Source of the DNA: Acidobacteriota bacterium
GTDB taxonomy: Bacteria > Acidobacteriota > Aminicenantia > UBA2199
Assembly: GCA_025456205.1 (NCBI GenBank)
Contig: JALOLA010000006.1
Span: 23,057-87,056 of the forward strand
Reading direction: 5' to 3'
DNA: 64,000 nt
Below the pieces are notes generated by a model. The model saw only the letters and a list, made by a program, of their open reading frames with translations. It made no database searches and had not been told where the DNA came from. Positions 45,507-53,721 of the stretch are shown piece after piece (position 1 is the stretch's first letter; every line of letters begins with the position of its first letter). The position numbers and the translations under genes were made by a program.

Positions 45507-46012
45507 TCCACCAGTTTCAGGAAATCCGGGTTCTGGTGCAGGGGCTCGAAATCGGGCTCGTTGTAGATGAGCACCTTGTAGCTTTCGTCCTTTTTCAGGC
45601 ATTTATCGACGTAGCGCAGGGCGCCGGCCGTATCCTCCTGGCGCAGGTAGGCGGCGGCCATGAGGTAGTAGAGAAAGGCGTCGCGGCAGTTGTTCTTTTC
45701 GGCGTGGGCGAAGTGTTCCTGGGCTTTCTCGACGTGGCCGGCATTCAGCTGAAAAACGCCTTCCCAGACGTGATCCTGGGCGCTTTCCAGCTTGAGCTTC
45801 ACGGGATGGGCCTGGGCATGGGCGATGCTCTGGAAAACCTTGGCCCTGGTCTGGATCTCCAGCACGCTGTAGAATTCAGAGTCCTTATAGGCGTCGACGA
45901 CCTTGGTGAAGCCATCGCCGGCCTTGACATAGTTCTTTTTATGGAAGGACTGCAGCGCCTTCTCGAATTCTTCGCTGATGGCCTGCAATTCCTTTTCTTC
46001 TTTCAGTTTCAT
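45503..46012 (-). CDS. TPR-repeat protein
   Basis: 169 aa from [20 protein letters not shown] (GGAGG 11 nt upstream; a start at 46045 would lie upstream of it). Helical repeats: [40 protein letters not shown] and [20 protein letters not shown] match TPR. C-terminus [19 protein letters not shown] is a typical capping repeat. No signal peptide is seen, so it is cytoplasmic. Translationally coupled to the GlmU-like gene. Confidence 0.78.
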   Translation of the reverse strand: MKLKEEKELQAISEEFEKALQSFHKKNYVKAGDGFTKVVDAYKDSEFYSVLEIQTRAKVFQSIAHAQAHPVKLKLESAQDHVWEGVFQLNAGHVEKAQEHFAHAEKNNCRDAFLYYLMAAAYLRQEDTAGALRYVDKCLKKDESYKVLIYNEPDFEPLHQNPDFLKLVE

Positions 46013-46143
46013 GGCTGGGTGAACCTCCGGGGCCCTATTGTACATCTTTCCGGCATTATTTTCAACTGTTGCCGATCCAGCGGCAAAATCGGGGATAAAA
46101 CGCTCCCCGGCGTACGAGGCAGGGAAGGAAGCGGGAGATGGGG

Positions 46144-46563
46144 CTAGTTGCCGCTCTTGTAGCGCTCGGGAATGACGCCGAGGACCTCGATGCCCGCGCC
46201 CTTGGCGATGTCGATGATGCGCAGCACGTCCTGGTAGTTGAGGGTCTCGTCAGCGCGGATGAAGATGGTCTTGTCGGTGCGGGTCTGGTAGAGGTCGCGG
46301 AGGGTGTTTTCCAGCAGGGTCATTTCAACCTGGTCCTGGTTGATCTTGACGGTGCGGTCGCTTTCAAGGGTCAGCACGATGCCGCGCGAGTCACCGCCGC
46401 CGCCCTCGCCGGCCTGCTGGGTCTCGGGGAGCTTGACATCGATCCCTTTCTGCATGACGGGGGTGATGACCATGAAAATGATCAGCAGCACGAGCAGGAT
46501 ATCGCAAAGGGGAACAACGTTGGGTTCGTATTTTTGTTTGCTGGCACCAATGTCAACACTCAT
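46144..46563 (-). CDS. ExbD/TolR family biopolymer transport protein
   Basis: 139 aa from MSVDIGASKQKYEPNVVPLC, behind GAGGAGG. N-terminal membrane helix with DILLVLLIIFMVITPVM holding the proton-path Asp. Periplasmic domain IDVKLPETQQAG, a Gly-rich linker, IVLTLESDRTVKINQ and IFIRADETLNYQDVLRIIDI, the ExbD fold. No exbB or tonB is adjacent; it could serve the TonB receptor at 37071. Own promoter 46589-46617. Confidence 0.92.
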   Translation of the reverse strand: MSVDIGASKQKYEPNVVPLCDILLVLLIIFMVITPVMQKGIDVKLPETQQAGEGGGGDSRGIVLTLESDRTVKINQDQVEMTLLENTLRDLYQTRTDKTIFIRADETLNYQDVLRIIDIAKGAGIEVLGVIPERYKSGN

Positions 46564-46588
46564 GCGGACCTCCTCGATTGTAGAGTGT

Positions 46589-46617
46589 AATGTAGCAAAG
46601 AAAAAGAATGTTGTCAA
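46589..46617 (-). promoter_or_regulatory. Promoter of exbD-like gene
   Basis: Minus-strand TTGACA (46612-46617), 17-nt spacer, TACATT (46589-46594); a TACAAT lies slightly further downstream. Confidence 0.65.
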
Positions 46618-46673
46618 GTGTCCATGTTAAAATATCGTCCCGGACCCGGCCAACAGGGGCGTGCCGGGAAAAT

Positions 46674-46702
46674 TTGGAAAATTTTGTTTTTTAGGTTATA
46701 TT
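46674..46702 (+). promoter_or_regulatory. Promoter of the acyl-CoA synthetase gene, leaderless geometry
   Basis: TTGGAA (46674-46679), 17-nt spacer, TATATT (46697-46702), 6 nt before the ATG; no Shine-Dalgarno sequence. Confidence 0.55.
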
Positions 46703-46708
46703 GGTCAC

Positions 46709-48403
46709 ATGGCACGCAATACATTCCTCAAGGAAAACACGATCAATTGCCTTTTGGAGACCAGCGTCGAGCGCTTTGGAACGCGCCCCGCCCTGGGCAT
46801 GGCCCTGGAAACGCCGCTGTCCTACAGCGAGCTTTTCTCCCAGGTCAGCAACATGGCCGCGGTGCTGAAAAAGCAGGGGGTGCGCAAGGGGGACCGGGTG
46901 GCCATCCTCGGCGAGAATTCCCCCAACTGGTGCATCGCCTGCCTGGCATCGATGCGCATCGGTGCCATCGTCGTGCCGGTCCTTCCCGATTTCCCCGAGG
47001 CCGACATTCACCACATCCTCCTCGATTCGGAGGCCAAGATCCTTTTCACCACCCAGCGGCAAGTGGAAAAGGTGCTGGGCCTACGCGAGCACAAGCTGCT
47101 GGCGGTGATCACCCTCGACGACTTCAGTGCCGAATCGGACCTGCTGACCGTGGAGCCCATCTCCAAGTTCGTCGAGAAGGCGCGGAATTTCCTGCGCCAG
47201 ATCCCCGACAAGATCGGCCTGAAATCGACAGCCGTCGGCGCCGACGACGTGGCCTCCATCATCTACACCTCGGGGACGTCAGGGCATTCCAAGGCCGTCC
47301 TGCTCACCCATGGGAATTTCATCGCCAACGTACTGACCACCTCCAACTACCTGCTCGAGATCCAGCCCGGCTGGACCTTCCTCTCCATCCTGCCCCTCTC
47401 CCACACCTATGAGTTCACCCTGGGCTTCCTCTTCCCCCTGCTCAACGGCTCGCGCATCGCCTACGTGGGGAAGACCCCGACCCCGAGCATCCTGGAAAAG
47501 ATCTGCAAGGTGGAAAAGCCAGAGGTCATCGCGGCCGTGCCGCTGATCATGGAGAAGATCTACAAGAAAAAGGTGCTGGCCGCCTTCGAAAAAAAATTCA
47601 TCCTCAAGCTCATCGCCAAGGTCCCGGGCCTGAAGCTGCGGATCTACCGCAAGATCGCCGACAAGCTGGTGGAATTCTTCGGCGGCGAGCTGAAGACCAT
47701 GGCCATCGGCGGCGCGGCGATCAACCGCGAGGCGGAGATGTTCCTGAAGAAGTCGGGCTTCCCCTACCTGATCGGCTACGGCCTGACCGAGTCGGCGCCG
47801 CTGCTGGCCGGCGGCCCCTGGGCCGACCCGACCATCGCCGTGGGCTCGACCGGCAAGCCTATCCCCGGGGTGGAGATCCGCATCGCCGACCCCGATCCCA
47901 AGACGGGCATCGGCGAGATCCTGGCCCGCGGGCCCAACATCATGCAGGGCTACTACAACAACCCCCAGGCCACGCGCGAGGCGCTGGATGACGAAGGCTG
48001 GCTCCATACCGGCGACCTGGGCAACTTCGACAAGGCGAACAACCTCTTTATCCGCGGCCGCTCCAAGAACATGATCCTGAAGTCCAACGGCGAGAACATC
48101 TATCCCGAGGCCATCGAGGACAAGATCAATTCCTGCATCCACGTGATGGAATCGCTGGTCATGGAGGTCAACGGGCAGCTGGAGGCCTGGGTCTACCTGG
48201 ACTATGACCTGATCGACGAGGAGACCCGGGGCCGCAACCAGCAGCAGAAACTGGAATACATCGATGAGGTGCTGCTGCGGCTCAAGGAGACCATCAATCC
48301 CCAGTTGTCGGCCTTTGCGCAGATCGGGCGCTTCGTCGAGCACAAGGAGCCGTTCGAGAAGACCGCCACCAGCAAGATCAAGCGCTACCTCTACGCCCAC
48401 TGA
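46709..48403 (+). CDS. AMP-forming long-chain acyl-CoA synthetase family enzyme
   Basis: 564 aa from MARNTFLKENTINCLLETSV. A3 motif IIYTSGTSGHSKAVLLTHGN; A5 YGLTESAPLLAGG; A7 DEGWLHTGDLGNF; A8 IRGRSKNMILKSNGENIYPE with the catalytic hinge, and the A10 lysine in FEKTATSKIKRYLY. Length and LPLSHTYEFTLGFLFPLL favour the long-chain fatty-acid (FadD/AcsL) group. It activates fatty acids as acyl-AMP then CoA thioesters. Alternative: another acyl or aryl acid. Confidence 0.92.
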   Translation: MARNTFLKENTINCLLETSVERFGTRPALGMALETPLSYSELFSQVSNMAAVLKKQGVRKGDRVAILGENSPNWCIACLASMRIGAIVVPVLPDFPEADIHHILLDSEAKILFTTQRQVEKVLGLREHKLLAVITLDDFSAESDLLTVEPISKFVEKARNFLRQIPDKIGLKSTAVGADDVASIIYTSGTSGHSKAVLLTHGNFIANVLTTSNYLLEIQPGWTFLSILPLSHTYEFTLGFLFPLLNGSRIAYVGKTPTPSILEKICKVEKPEVIAAVPLIMEKIYKKKVLAAFEKKFILKLIAKVPGLKLRIYRKIADKLVEFFGGELKTMAIGGAAINREAEMFLKKSGFPYLIGYGLTESAPLLAGGPWADPTIAVGSTGKPIPGVEIRIADPDPKTGIGEILARGPNIMQGYYNNPQATREALDDEGWLHTGDLGNFDKANNLFIRGRSKNMILKSNGENIYPEAIEDKINSCIHVMESLVMEVNGQLEAWVYLDYDLIDEETRGRNQQQKLEYIDEVLLRLKETINPQLSAFAQIGRFVEHKEPFEKTATSKIKRYLYAH

Positions 48404-48471
48404 CCCGAACGGGCCAGCCGCCGCTCCTGCGCCGGCTAGCGGCCCGGCGCACCCCCCGGTCAATTCCCGCC

Positions 48472-49050
48472 CTATTTCTTGATGCGGATGCTCAGCTTGC
48501 CGTTCTGCTTGCTGAAGGTGACCCGGGCCTCCACCAGGTTGTTGGTAAGCATCTTGGCCTTGATGCTCTCGATGATCGCGTCCCGCTCCTTGGCGGACTT
48601 GCCGCTTTCCGGGATGAACTCCCGGTACGCGGCGGCGAAGCGCTCGAAGGTCTCCTCGTCGTTCAGTGTCAGGTAGATCTCGCGCGGGCCGCTTTCGGCC
48701 TTGCCGGTCGCGGGCGCCGCGGCCTGGGAGCGCTTCTTTTTCTGCTGCGCCGGCGTGCCGCATTCCAGTTCGTTCAGCTTTTTCAGCCACATGTTGTTGT
48801 AGAGGCTGAAGCGCTGGGCCAGGTTCTGGATGATCATGTCCATCCGGGCCGTTTTGGAGCCGCCGTAGACCATTTTGCGCACGGCTTTTTCCAGGTCCTC
48901 GCGCTTTTTTTCCGGGGGCAGCTTGGTATCGCCGTTGAAGAAAAGGATGTATTCGGCTTTCAGGTCGTCGATCTTTTTTTCCAGGTCGGCGATCTGCTTC
49001 TCGGTGGTGGTCGAGCCCGGGTTCAAGCGGTCATCCAGAGGCATGTTCAC
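48472..49050 (-). CDS. Hypothetical protein with N-terminal coiled coil
   Basis: 192 aa. Residues 10-45 (TTTEKQIADLEKKIDDLKAE) are a coiled coil; IIQNLAQRFSLYNNMWLKKL resembles the segment of MXAN_5187-type domains (tentative recollection). A low-complexity linker (KKKRSQAAAPATGKAESGPR) leads to a compact C-terminal part (IYLTLNDEETFERFAAAYRE... to SIRIKK). No enzyme motif. Shine-Dalgarno CAGGTG. Lies 46 nt after buk and may be co-transcribed with it. Confidence 0.65.
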   Translation of the reverse strand: MNMPLDDRLNPGSTTTEKQIADLEKKIDDLKAEYILFFNGDTKLPPEKKREDLEKAVRKMVYGGSKTARMDMIIQNLAQRFSLYNNMWLKKLNELECGTPAQQKKKRSQAAAPATGKAESGPREIYLTLNDEETFERFAAAYREFIPESGKSAKERDAIIESIKAKMLTNNLVEARVTFSKQNGKLSIRIKK

Positions 49051-49096
49051 CTGCCTCGGCCCGATCCGTCCCGGCTGGCGCCTTTTTATCTTTCAT

Positions 49097-50164
49097 TCAA
49101 TAGGTTCTGGCCGCTTCCTGGCCGTCCAGGACCCGGCGGACGCCCTCGGCCAGGGCCTGCATTTCGTCCTCTCCCGGATACACGTGGACCGGGGCGATGA
49201 AGCCGACGCGGCGGCGGATCAACTCGGTGAAGAACTCATTGAAGGCGATGCCGCCGGTGATGATGATGGCGTCGACCTTGCCCTCGGCCACGGTGGCCAG
49301 CCCGCCGGCCTCCTTGGCCACCTGGTAGGCCATGGCCTGAACCACCTCCATGGTCTGGGCATCGCCCGCCAGGTACTTCTCCCTGATCTTCAGGAAATCC
49401 TTGGAGCCCAGGTAGGAGAACAGGCCGCCGTTGCCGAAGACCATTTTTTCGAATTCCTTGAACTCCAGGCGCTGATCGCAGATATAGCGCGCCACCTGCA
49501 GCAGGGGCAAGCCGCCGCTGCGGTCCATGGAAAAGGGGCCCTCCTCGGAGGGGTTCACGGCGTCGATCATGCGGCCGTTGCGGTGCAGCGAGAGCGAGTT
49601 GCCCGTCCCCAGGTGGATGACCAGCAGCGTGACCGCCTCATAGCGCAGTTTCTGCTCGGCGCAGAAGCGCTTGGCCACGGCCTTCATGTTCAGGGCATGG
49701 GTGAGCATCACCCGGCTGAACAGGCGGTGGCCGGAATAGCGCGCCAGGGGCTCGGCCTCGTCCACCGACACCGGGTCGACGATATAGCAGGTGATGCCCA
49801 GCCTGGTCCCCAGGGAGAAGCCGATCTGGGCGGCCAGGTTGGAGGCGTGCGATCCCTGCCGGGCCGCGACCAGGTCGTCGACCATCCTCTGGTCGACGAC
49901 ATAGGTGCCGCTGGCCAGGGGCTTGAGCAGGCCGCCGCGGGCGGCCACGGCGCGAATGGCGCCGGGATCGATCGCCTTGTCGTGCAGGAAATCGAGGATG
50001 AGGCCCTCGCGGAAATCCTTCTGCGCATTGATGTCGGGAAAGCGCGAAAGCTCTTCGTCGGCATGCTTGATCGCCGCCGCGCAGACGGGAGCCGTGCCGT
50101 CGTAGACCGCCACCTTCGTCGAGGTGTTGCCGGGATTGATGACCAGGATGAGTTGCTGTGGCAT
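49097..50164 (-). CDS. buk: Butyrate kinase
   Basis: 355 aa, ASKHA fold like acetate kinase. LVINPGNTSTKVAVYDG (phosphate-1), VAARGGLLKPLASGTYVVDQ, LVIHLGTGNSLSLHRNGRMI (phosphate-2 region) and AIIITGGIAFNEFF (adenosine motif). EEGPFSMDRSGGLPLLQVAR is typical for butyrate/branched-chain acid kinases. It interconverts butyryl phosphate and butyrate, yielding ATP. No phosphate butyryltransferase is adjacent. Confidence 0.93.
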   Translation of the reverse strand: MPQQLILVINPGNTSTKVAVYDGTAPVCAAAIKHADEELSRFPDINAQKDFREGLILDFLHDKAIDPGAIRAVAARGGLLKPLASGTYVVDQRMVDDLVAARQGSHASNLAAQIGFSLGTRLGITCYIVDPVSVDEAEPLARYSGHRLFSRVMLTHALNMKAVAKRFCAEQKLRYEAVTLLVIHLGTGNSLSLHRNGRMIDAVNPSEEGPFSMDRSGGLPLLQVARYICDQRLEFKEFEKMVFGNGGLFSYLGSKDFLKIREKYLAGDAQTMEVVQAMAYQVAKEAGGLATVAEGKVDAIIITGGIAFNEFFTELIRRRVGFIAPVHVYPGEDEMQALAEGVRRVLDGQEAARTY

Positions 50165-50171
50165 CGTGACC

Positions 50172-51047
50172 TCAGATGCGGGACTGGATGTATTTGCCGA
50201 TGATGAGTTCCAGCTTTTTGTAGGTCCGCTCCGGGATCATGATCGGGGCGGTGATGATGGAGGCGGCCAGGGCGCTGGCGCAGGCGCAGGCGTCCCGCTG
50301 CCGCGGCAGCTCGCGGATGATGCCGGGCAGCAGCTGCTGGATGCGGGCCATGCCCTTGTTGAGGTTGGCGATGACCATTTCCACGCTGACCGACTCCTCG
50401 CTCTGGTGCCAGCAGTCATAGTCGGTGACGAAGGCCAGGGGCAGGAAGCACATCTCCAGCTCGCGGGCCAGCTTGGCCTCCAGCGCCTGGGTCATGCCGA
50501 TCAGCGCATGGCCCATCTGGCGGTTGGCCAGCGACTCGGCGCGGCTGGAGAACTGCGGTCCCTCCATGTTGCAATAGGTGCCTCCCAGGTGAGCGACCAG
50601 TCCCGCTTCGCGGGACAGGCGATAGGCGAGCCGGCCGAGGACGGGGCAGGTGGGGTCCGCCAGCGCCACGTGGGCCACGATGCCGTCCGCGAAGAACGTC
50701 TTCTCGCGCTTGAAGGTCTGGTCGACATACTGGTCGGGAATGACCAGCTCCCCCGGCTTCAGTTCCTCCTTGAGGGAACCCACGGCGGTGATGGAGATGA
50801 GGTGCTCCACCTTCAGCTTCTTCATGGCGAAGAGGTTGGCCCGATAATTCACTTCAGAGGGATTCAGGCGATGGCCATGGCCGTGGCGCGACAAAAATGC
50901 CACCGAGCGGCCGTGCAGCTTGCCCAGCATGAGCTTTTCCGAAGGGGCGCCGAACGGGGTGCGCAGCTGGACGGCATGGGCTCCCTCCAGCCCCTCCAGC
51001 TCATAGAAGCCGCTGCCGCCGATGATGCCGATTTCCGCGTATTCCAT
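50172..51047 (-). CDS. mtnP: S-methyl-5'-thioadenosine phosphorylase
   Basis: 291 aa. IGIIGGSGFYELEGLEGAHA, VAFLSRHGHGHRLNPSEVNY (phosphate and substrate site), LISITAVGSLKEELKPGELV, IPDQYVDQTFKREKTFFADG, and YCNMEGPQFSSRAESLANRQ with the purine-binding Asp in VTDYDCWHQSEESVSVE. This is the MTAP/PNP trimeric family; the exact nucleoside preference (MTA versus inosine/guanosine) would need testing. It is 7 nt upstream of buk in the same transcription unit. Confidence 0.92.
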   Translation of the reverse strand: MEYAEIGIIGGSGFYELEGLEGAHAVQLRTPFGAPSEKLMLGKLHGRSVAFLSRHGHGHRLNPSEVNYRANLFAMKKLKVEHLISITAVGSLKEELKPGELVIPDQYVDQTFKREKTFFADGIVAHVALADPTCPVLGRLAYRLSREAGLVAHLGGTYCNMEGPQFSSRAESLANRQMGHALIGMTQALEAKLARELEMCFLPLAFVTDYDCWHQSEESVSVEMVIANLNKGMARIQQLLPGIIRELPRQRDACACASALAASIITAPIMIPERTYKKLELIIGKYIQSRI

Positions 51048-51100
51048 GTCATCTCCTATAAAGCCCGAAGGTTCCCGCCACAGGGATCGTGCCCGCCCTG

Positions 51101-51129
51101 ATTATCAGAAAAACCGCCGCGAATGTCAA
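51101..51129 (-). promoter_or_regulatory. Promoter of the mtnP-buk unit
   Basis: Minus-strand TTGACA (51124-51129), 17-nt spacer, GATAAT (51101-51106); ~50-nt leader with TAGGAG before the ATG. Confidence 0.6.
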
Positions 51130-51260
51130 CTGCCTTCCGGGCAATCGCCGACGCTCCGCCGTCTAACCGGTTGCGGCGGCAGGGGGGCGCGGCATGCAGC
51201 TGGTTTTTACGGAAAGCCTTGTTCTTTCGCAGAAAACGGGAGTGAAGTTCGTTCGCCTGC

Positions 51261-51291
51261 TTGACAGGCGGCGGGTGTTACTGGGTATAAT
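51261..51291 (+). promoter_or_regulatory. Promoter of the sigma factor gene, leaderless geometry
   Basis: TTGACA (51261-51266), 19-nt spacer, TATAAT (51286-51291), 7 nt before ATG 51299. The long spacer is unusual. Confidence 0.6.
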
Positions 51292-51298
51292 CGGGGTC

Positions 51299-51958
51299 AT
51301 GAAGTTGTTCCGCGACAGCGATGAACGCCTGGTGGCCGCCGTACTGGCCGGCGATACCGCAGCCTGGCAGAAGTTCATCCTGGAGTATTCGCGCTTCATT
51401 TACAGCGCCATTGTCAGGTATACCGACGACTACGACGAAAAGATGGCCGTGTACCTGCATGTCTTGGAAAAGTTGCGCCAGGACCGTTTCGAGCGCCTGC
51501 GCCGCTTTTCTTTCCAGGCCAAGCTTTCCACCTGGCTGACCGTCGTGGCCCGGCGCCTGGCCATCGATTTCCTGCGCGCGCGCTACGGCCGCGACTTTGA
51601 ACTGAAAAAAGTCCGCGTCGTCTCCATCGACGACGGGAGCGGATACGGGCGGCTGCTGGCGGATGCGGCCACCCCGGAGACCGCGCTGGCGGCGGACGAG
51701 AGGCAGCAGCAGCGGCGGCAGCTTGAGGAGGGCCTGCAACAGGCCCTGAACAAGCTGGATGACCGCGAGCGCCTGGCCGTGCAGCTGGTCTATCTTCAGG
51801 GCATGAGGATCAATGAGGCGGGCCGGCTGCTCCGTCTTCCCGCGGCCTACAAGTTCCTCGCCCGTACCCTGAAGAAGATCCGTGCCGAGATGGAAGGAGC
51901 GCAGCGCCTGAGCCGGGTCGATATCGCCGGCGCACTGGAGGGAGAAGCCGATGAATGA
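51299..51958 (+). CDS. RNA polymerase sigma factor, sigma-70 family (ECF-like)
   Basis: 219 aa from MKLFRDSDERLVAAVLAGDT. Region 2: AWQKFILEYSRFIYSAIVRY through FQAKLSTWLTVVARRLAIDF (the WL..ia.n...d.lR motif). A variable linker follows, then region 4: LNKLDDRERLAVQLVYLQGM, RINEAGRLLRLPAAYKFLAR. In-frame codons upstream to 51194 lie before the promoter and are not used. It overlaps the anti-sigma-like gene by 8 nt, so the pair is likely an autoregulated regulator/inhibitor module. Confidence 0.88.
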   Translation: MKLFRDSDERLVAAVLAGDTAAWQKFILEYSRFIYSAIVRYTDDYDEKMAVYLHVLEKLRQDRFERLRRFSFQAKLSTWLTVVARRLAIDFLRARYGRDFELKKVRVVSIDDGSGYGRLLADAATPETALAADERQQQRRQLEEGLQQALNKLDDRERLAVQLVYLQGMRINEAGRLLRLPAAYKFLARTLKKIRAEMEGAQRLSRVDIAGALEGEADE

Positions 51959-53117
51959 GCATATCGCCGGCGAGGTCCTGGCGGCCTACGTGGATGGGAC
52001 GCTGCCGAGCGGTTCGCGCCGGCGGGCCGAGGCCCACCTCTCCCGCTGCAGCGAATGCCGCGAGGCGCTGGCCGAGGTCTTCACGATCGGCAACAGCCTG
52101 GCGCCGGTCCCGCCTGAATTCCTCGAGCGTGCATTGCCGGCCGTCCCGCCGCGCTTCGACGCCATGCCCGCCGGGGGGAACGTGGCGCCGGTCGGAGTCC
52201 CGGCCAGAAGGGCCCTGCCCCTGCGCCTGGTCTTCGGCGTCGCCGCCGTTCTGCTGGTTGCCCTGGCGGTCCACTATCTTTTCATCGGCCGCGAGCGGGC
52301 GGGCGTGCCCGGGATCGCGGAAAAGCGGATGCCGGAAACGGTCGTTGCCCTGGAACAGAGCCTGCCGCCGGCGCCGGCCGAAACGACCGTCGCGGACCGC
52401 GCCGTTGCGGAGGCAGCCCATCCGCAAGCCCCGCCGCAAGCGCTCCGCGGCCAGGATGCGGAAAAGAAGCGCGCCTCCGGGGAGGCCGCTTCCGGGATCG
52501 CTCCTGCAGCGTCGTCCTTCAAGTCCAAGGCCCCGGCGGACTCGGCCCAGAGGCAAGAGAGGCTGCGGGCCGCGGATGAGACCGACATGATGCCGCTCCG
52601 CGAGCAGGAAGGCGGCGTTATCGGCGGCGTCCTCGGCGGGGCCGAAGCGCTGCCGGAAAAAGACCGGTTCGCAGGGGATACGCTGTCTGCGCCCGCCCCG
52701 GGCCGGGACAAGGGCTCCCGTCAGCGAAAAGCGGAAACCCTGCTCCCGCGGCTCGTCGGCAGCGTCGCGGCCGGCGACGCCATGCAGCTTTTCCTGGCGG
52801 CGACGGGACGCGCTGTCGCGCCGCGCCTGCTGCCGGCGGAAGCATGGTCGCAGGCGCCGGCGGTCCGCATCGCGGGCAATGTCACGGAGGATGACCTGAT
52901 CGCGCTCCGCCCCCTCGCGGCCTGGGATTGGCTCCCGGCGGGCATGGCGCTGGAGGTGACGATCGCCGGGGACGGATCTGTCCGGGCCATCACGCTGCTC
53001 GGGGAGTGGGATCTCGAGGCGGCCGACCGGGCAAGAACGGCCGCCGCGCAGCTGCTGTTCTCGGGGTCGACGCTGGAGACGCGCCGGGCCGTTCTCTTCC
53101 GGGATCCCCTTAATTGA
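51951..53117 (+). CDS. Anti-sigma factor-like protein with zinc-finger (zf-HC2) domain and one membrane helix
   Basis: 388 aa. MNEHIAGEVLAAYVDGTLPS then AEAHLSRCSECREAL: the HxxxCxxC zinc-binding anti-sigma domain. A single membrane helix (LRLVFGVAAVLLVALAVHYL, residues ~78-97) separates it from a ~290-residue extracytoplasmic Pro/Ala-rich region with a compact C-terminus (AWDWLPAGMALEVTIAGDGS...). It is expected to bind the adjacent sigma factor and release it on an envelope signal. The gene ends 8 nt into the convergent lipoprotein gene. Confidence 0.85.
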   Translation: MNEHIAGEVLAAYVDGTLPSGSRRRAEAHLSRCSECREALAEVFTIGNSLAPVPPEFLERALPAVPPRFDAMPAGGNVAPVGVPARRALPLRLVFGVAAVLLVALAVHYLFIGRERAGVPGIAEKRMPETVVALEQSLPPAPAETTVADRAVAEAAHPQAPPQALRGQDAEKKRASGEAASGIAPAASSFKSKAPADSAQRQERLRAADETDMMPLREQEGGVIGGVLGGAEALPEKDRFAGDTLSAPAPGRDKGSRQRKAETLLPRLVGSVAAGDAMQLFLAATGRAVAPRLLPAEAWSQAPAVRIAGNVTEDDLIALRPLAAWDWLPAGMALEVTIAGDGSVRAITLLGEWDLEAADRARTAAAQLLFSGSTLETRRAVLFRDPLN

Positions 53118-53586
53118 CGGTGAATTCCTTCCCGGCCAGGAAGCTGCCGCCGGCGGTGATCATCACCGTCCAGGTTCCCTTCGCTTCGGCATAGAATTCA
53201 CTGGGCAGCCTGTCCCAGGCGGCGAAATAAGCCAGGTACCTGGCCTTGGCGTTGATCTGCACCGTCCTGGAACTGCGGACCAGCCGGTTGTCCGGAGAGT
53301 ACCAGTGCCATTGCAGCGTCATGGGCCGGCTTACTTGCAAGACCTTGATCAGCGCGATGATGCCGGGGTCGCCGGCAGTGACCGGCTCGTCTTCGATGGG
53401 CTTTTCCAGGTCCAGGGCCGCCGGATCGGAATGGATGATGGCCAGGGAGCCGACCATGTCTTCGGGTGCGGGGGGAATGGTGACGCGAAAGCTGAAACAG
53501 CCGGAAAGGGAGAGCAGGAGGGCCAGCAGGGACAGCGCCCGGCAGAGCGCCCGGATTGTCGCGAGACCGGGTGAATGCGTTTTCAT
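53110..53586 (-). CDS. Lipoprotein of unknown function
   Basis: 158 aa, with the N-terminus ALSLLALLLSLSGC forming a lipobox (Cys30). Mature part: VTIPPAPEDMVGSLAIIHSD, MTLQWHWYSPDNRLVRSSRT, and WTVMITAGGSFLAGKEFTVN, a beta-sandwich-like pattern (resembling domains with 'WYSPDG...' such as DUF-type Ig folds). The start is set at 53586 by a promoter whose -10 ends 7 nt upstream; a second ATG at 53595 lies in that -10. Converges on the anti-sigma gene. Confidence 0.75.
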   Translation of the reverse strand: MKTHSPGLATIRALCRALSLLALLLSLSGCFSFRVTIPPAPEDMVGSLAIIHSDPAALDLEKPIEDEPVTAGDPGIIALIKVLQVSRPMTLQWHWYSPDNRLVRSSRTVQINAKARYLAYFAAWDRLPSEFYAEAKGTWTVMITAGGSFLAGKEFTVN

Positions 53587-53593
53587 CGCCGCC

Positions 53594-53622
53594 ATTGTAG
53601 AGGATGGGCACGCCGTTGGCAA
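53594..53622 (-). promoter_or_regulatory. Promoter of the lipoprotein gene, leaderless geometry
   Basis: Minus-strand TTGCCA (53617-53622), 17-nt spacer, TACAAT (53594-53599), 7 nt before the ATG at 53586. Confidence 0.5.
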
Positions 53623-53644
53623 GCGCCCGCCGGGCCGCGATTTC

Positions 53645-53673
53645 TTGACTTTGCTGGCTGAAAAATGTATAGT
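53645..53673 (+). promoter_or_regulatory. Promoter of murA
   Basis: TTGACT (53645-53650), 17-nt spacer, TATAGT (53668-53673); leader ~42 nt. Divergent from the lipoprotein promoter 22 nt away. Confidence 0.55.
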
Positions 53674-53721
53674 GTTGCCCTTATCGAGCGCCAGAACGTA
53701 GCGCGGGCCCGTTTTCACAAC

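Noticed and set aside
47279..48790. 503-codon minus-strand frame opposite the acyl-CoA synthetase
   Set aside because: Shadow of a well-supported plus-strand gene; no motif.
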